Source of the DNA: an uncultured Chloroflexota bacterium
GTDB taxonomy: Bacteria > Chloroflexota > Limnocylindria > Limnocylindrales > CSP1-4
Direction: 5' to 3'
DNA: 6,098 nt
Assembly (NCBI GenBank): GCA_903928275.1
Contig: CAIYQJ010000154.1
Location: 1-6,098, forward strand
This document shows, piece by piece, positions 5,933 through 6,098 of this stretch (the stretch's first letter is position 1; every line of letters begins with the position of its first letter). The translations under genes were made by a program, and so were the position numbers. The notes below the pieces were generated by a model, which was given only the letters and a program-made list of their open reading frames with translations, made no database searches and was not told the origin of the DNA.

Positions 5933-6098
5933 TCAGCGCCCGCGCCGCTCCCGCCTGTGCCGCGCCCGCGGCCCGGACGAGCACCACGATCGCGACCGCG
6001 ACGGCGACGCCGAGGAGCAGGTTCCGGCGCCACGCCACGATCCCGACCGCGAGGAGCACCGCGACGGTCTCGATCCCCACGTGGAGCTGCGGATGCCC
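5933..6098 (-). CDS. azlD: AzlD-like branched-chain amino acid exporter subunit, C-terminal part (5' end outside window)
   Basis: The minus-strand frame enters from the right edge with HPQLHVGIETVAVLLAVGIV, then AWRRNLLLGVAVAVAIVVLV ending in R. That is two hydrophobic helices joined by a short AWRRN turn. AzlD proteins (~100 residues) end this way, with an A-W-R-x-R-N-L-L-L turn before the last helix. AzlD partners AzlC in exporting branched-chain amino acids; azlC would be expected just beyond the right edge. The frame has no stop after the last helix: it runs on, antisense, through the Rid gene and into the M20 gene as far as 4911. A TGA does occur at 5935-5933, one base out of frame and ~15 residues after the last helix, which is a natural place for this gene to end; I used it as the provisional boundary. 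A one-base sequence error or a genuine loss of the stop are both possible. Other small membrane families are not excluded. Confidence 0.5.
   Translation of the reverse strand, partial: GIRSSTWGSRPSRCSSRSGSWRGAGTCSSASPSRSRSWCSSGPRARHRRERRGR

Overview
The window is very GC-rich. Reading frames show near-complete G/C at third codon positions, every complete gene ends in TGA, and no tRNA, rRNA, CRISPR array, insertion sequence or phage gene is visible. The protein styles (Lhr C-terminus, SLC45/GPH-like MFS carrier, GT87-type membrane protein, M20 peptidase plus RidA) fit an uncultured high-GC Chloroflexota (Limnocylindria/Ellin6529-like) or an actinobacterium. This taxonomic guess is inference from style only.

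Layout. (1) 2-715, plus strand: the last ~240 residues of an Lhr-family ATP-dependent helicase whose helicase core lies upstream of the window. (2) 784-1473, plus: a stand-alone class II glutamine amidotransferase with its nucleophile Cys at residue 2. (3) 1474-1581: a short intergenic region with repeated CGGTCGG words able to form two mutually exclusive hairpins. (4) 1582-2979, plus: a 12-helix MFS carrier, probably sugar:cation. (5) 2966-3961, minus: a GT87/DUF2029-like membrane glycosyltransferase, tail-to-tail with the MFS gene and overlapping it by 14 bp. It has no normal start codon where one is expected, and a 31-codon reading frame at 3958-4053 sits just upstream. (6) 4054-4224: a divergent intergenic region with a probable promoter for the next gene. 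(7) 4225-5493, plus: an M20 metallo-carboxypeptidase of the CPG2/ArgE kind, overlapping by GTGA with (8) 5490-5900, a Rid-family protein lacking the usual active-site Arg. (9) 5933-6098, minus: the C-terminal end of an AzlD-like subunit of a branched-chain amino acid exporter, with no in-frame stop where it should end.

How the genes work together. Only the M20-Rid pair is clearly one transcription and translation unit; it suggests hydrolysis of an N-acyl amino acid or dipeptide, with a Rid protein acting on a related intermediate. AzlD, an amino acid exporter subunit, lies convergent to that pair. The lhr, amidotransferase and MFS genes share a strand, but a probable leaderless promoter before the amidotransferase and a structured gap before the MFS gene argue against a single tight operon.

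I see no clear novel multi-gene system. The points most worth a second look are the start of the GT87-like gene, the stopless AzlD frame, the alternating hairpins before the MFS gene, and two matching leaderless-promoter signatures.
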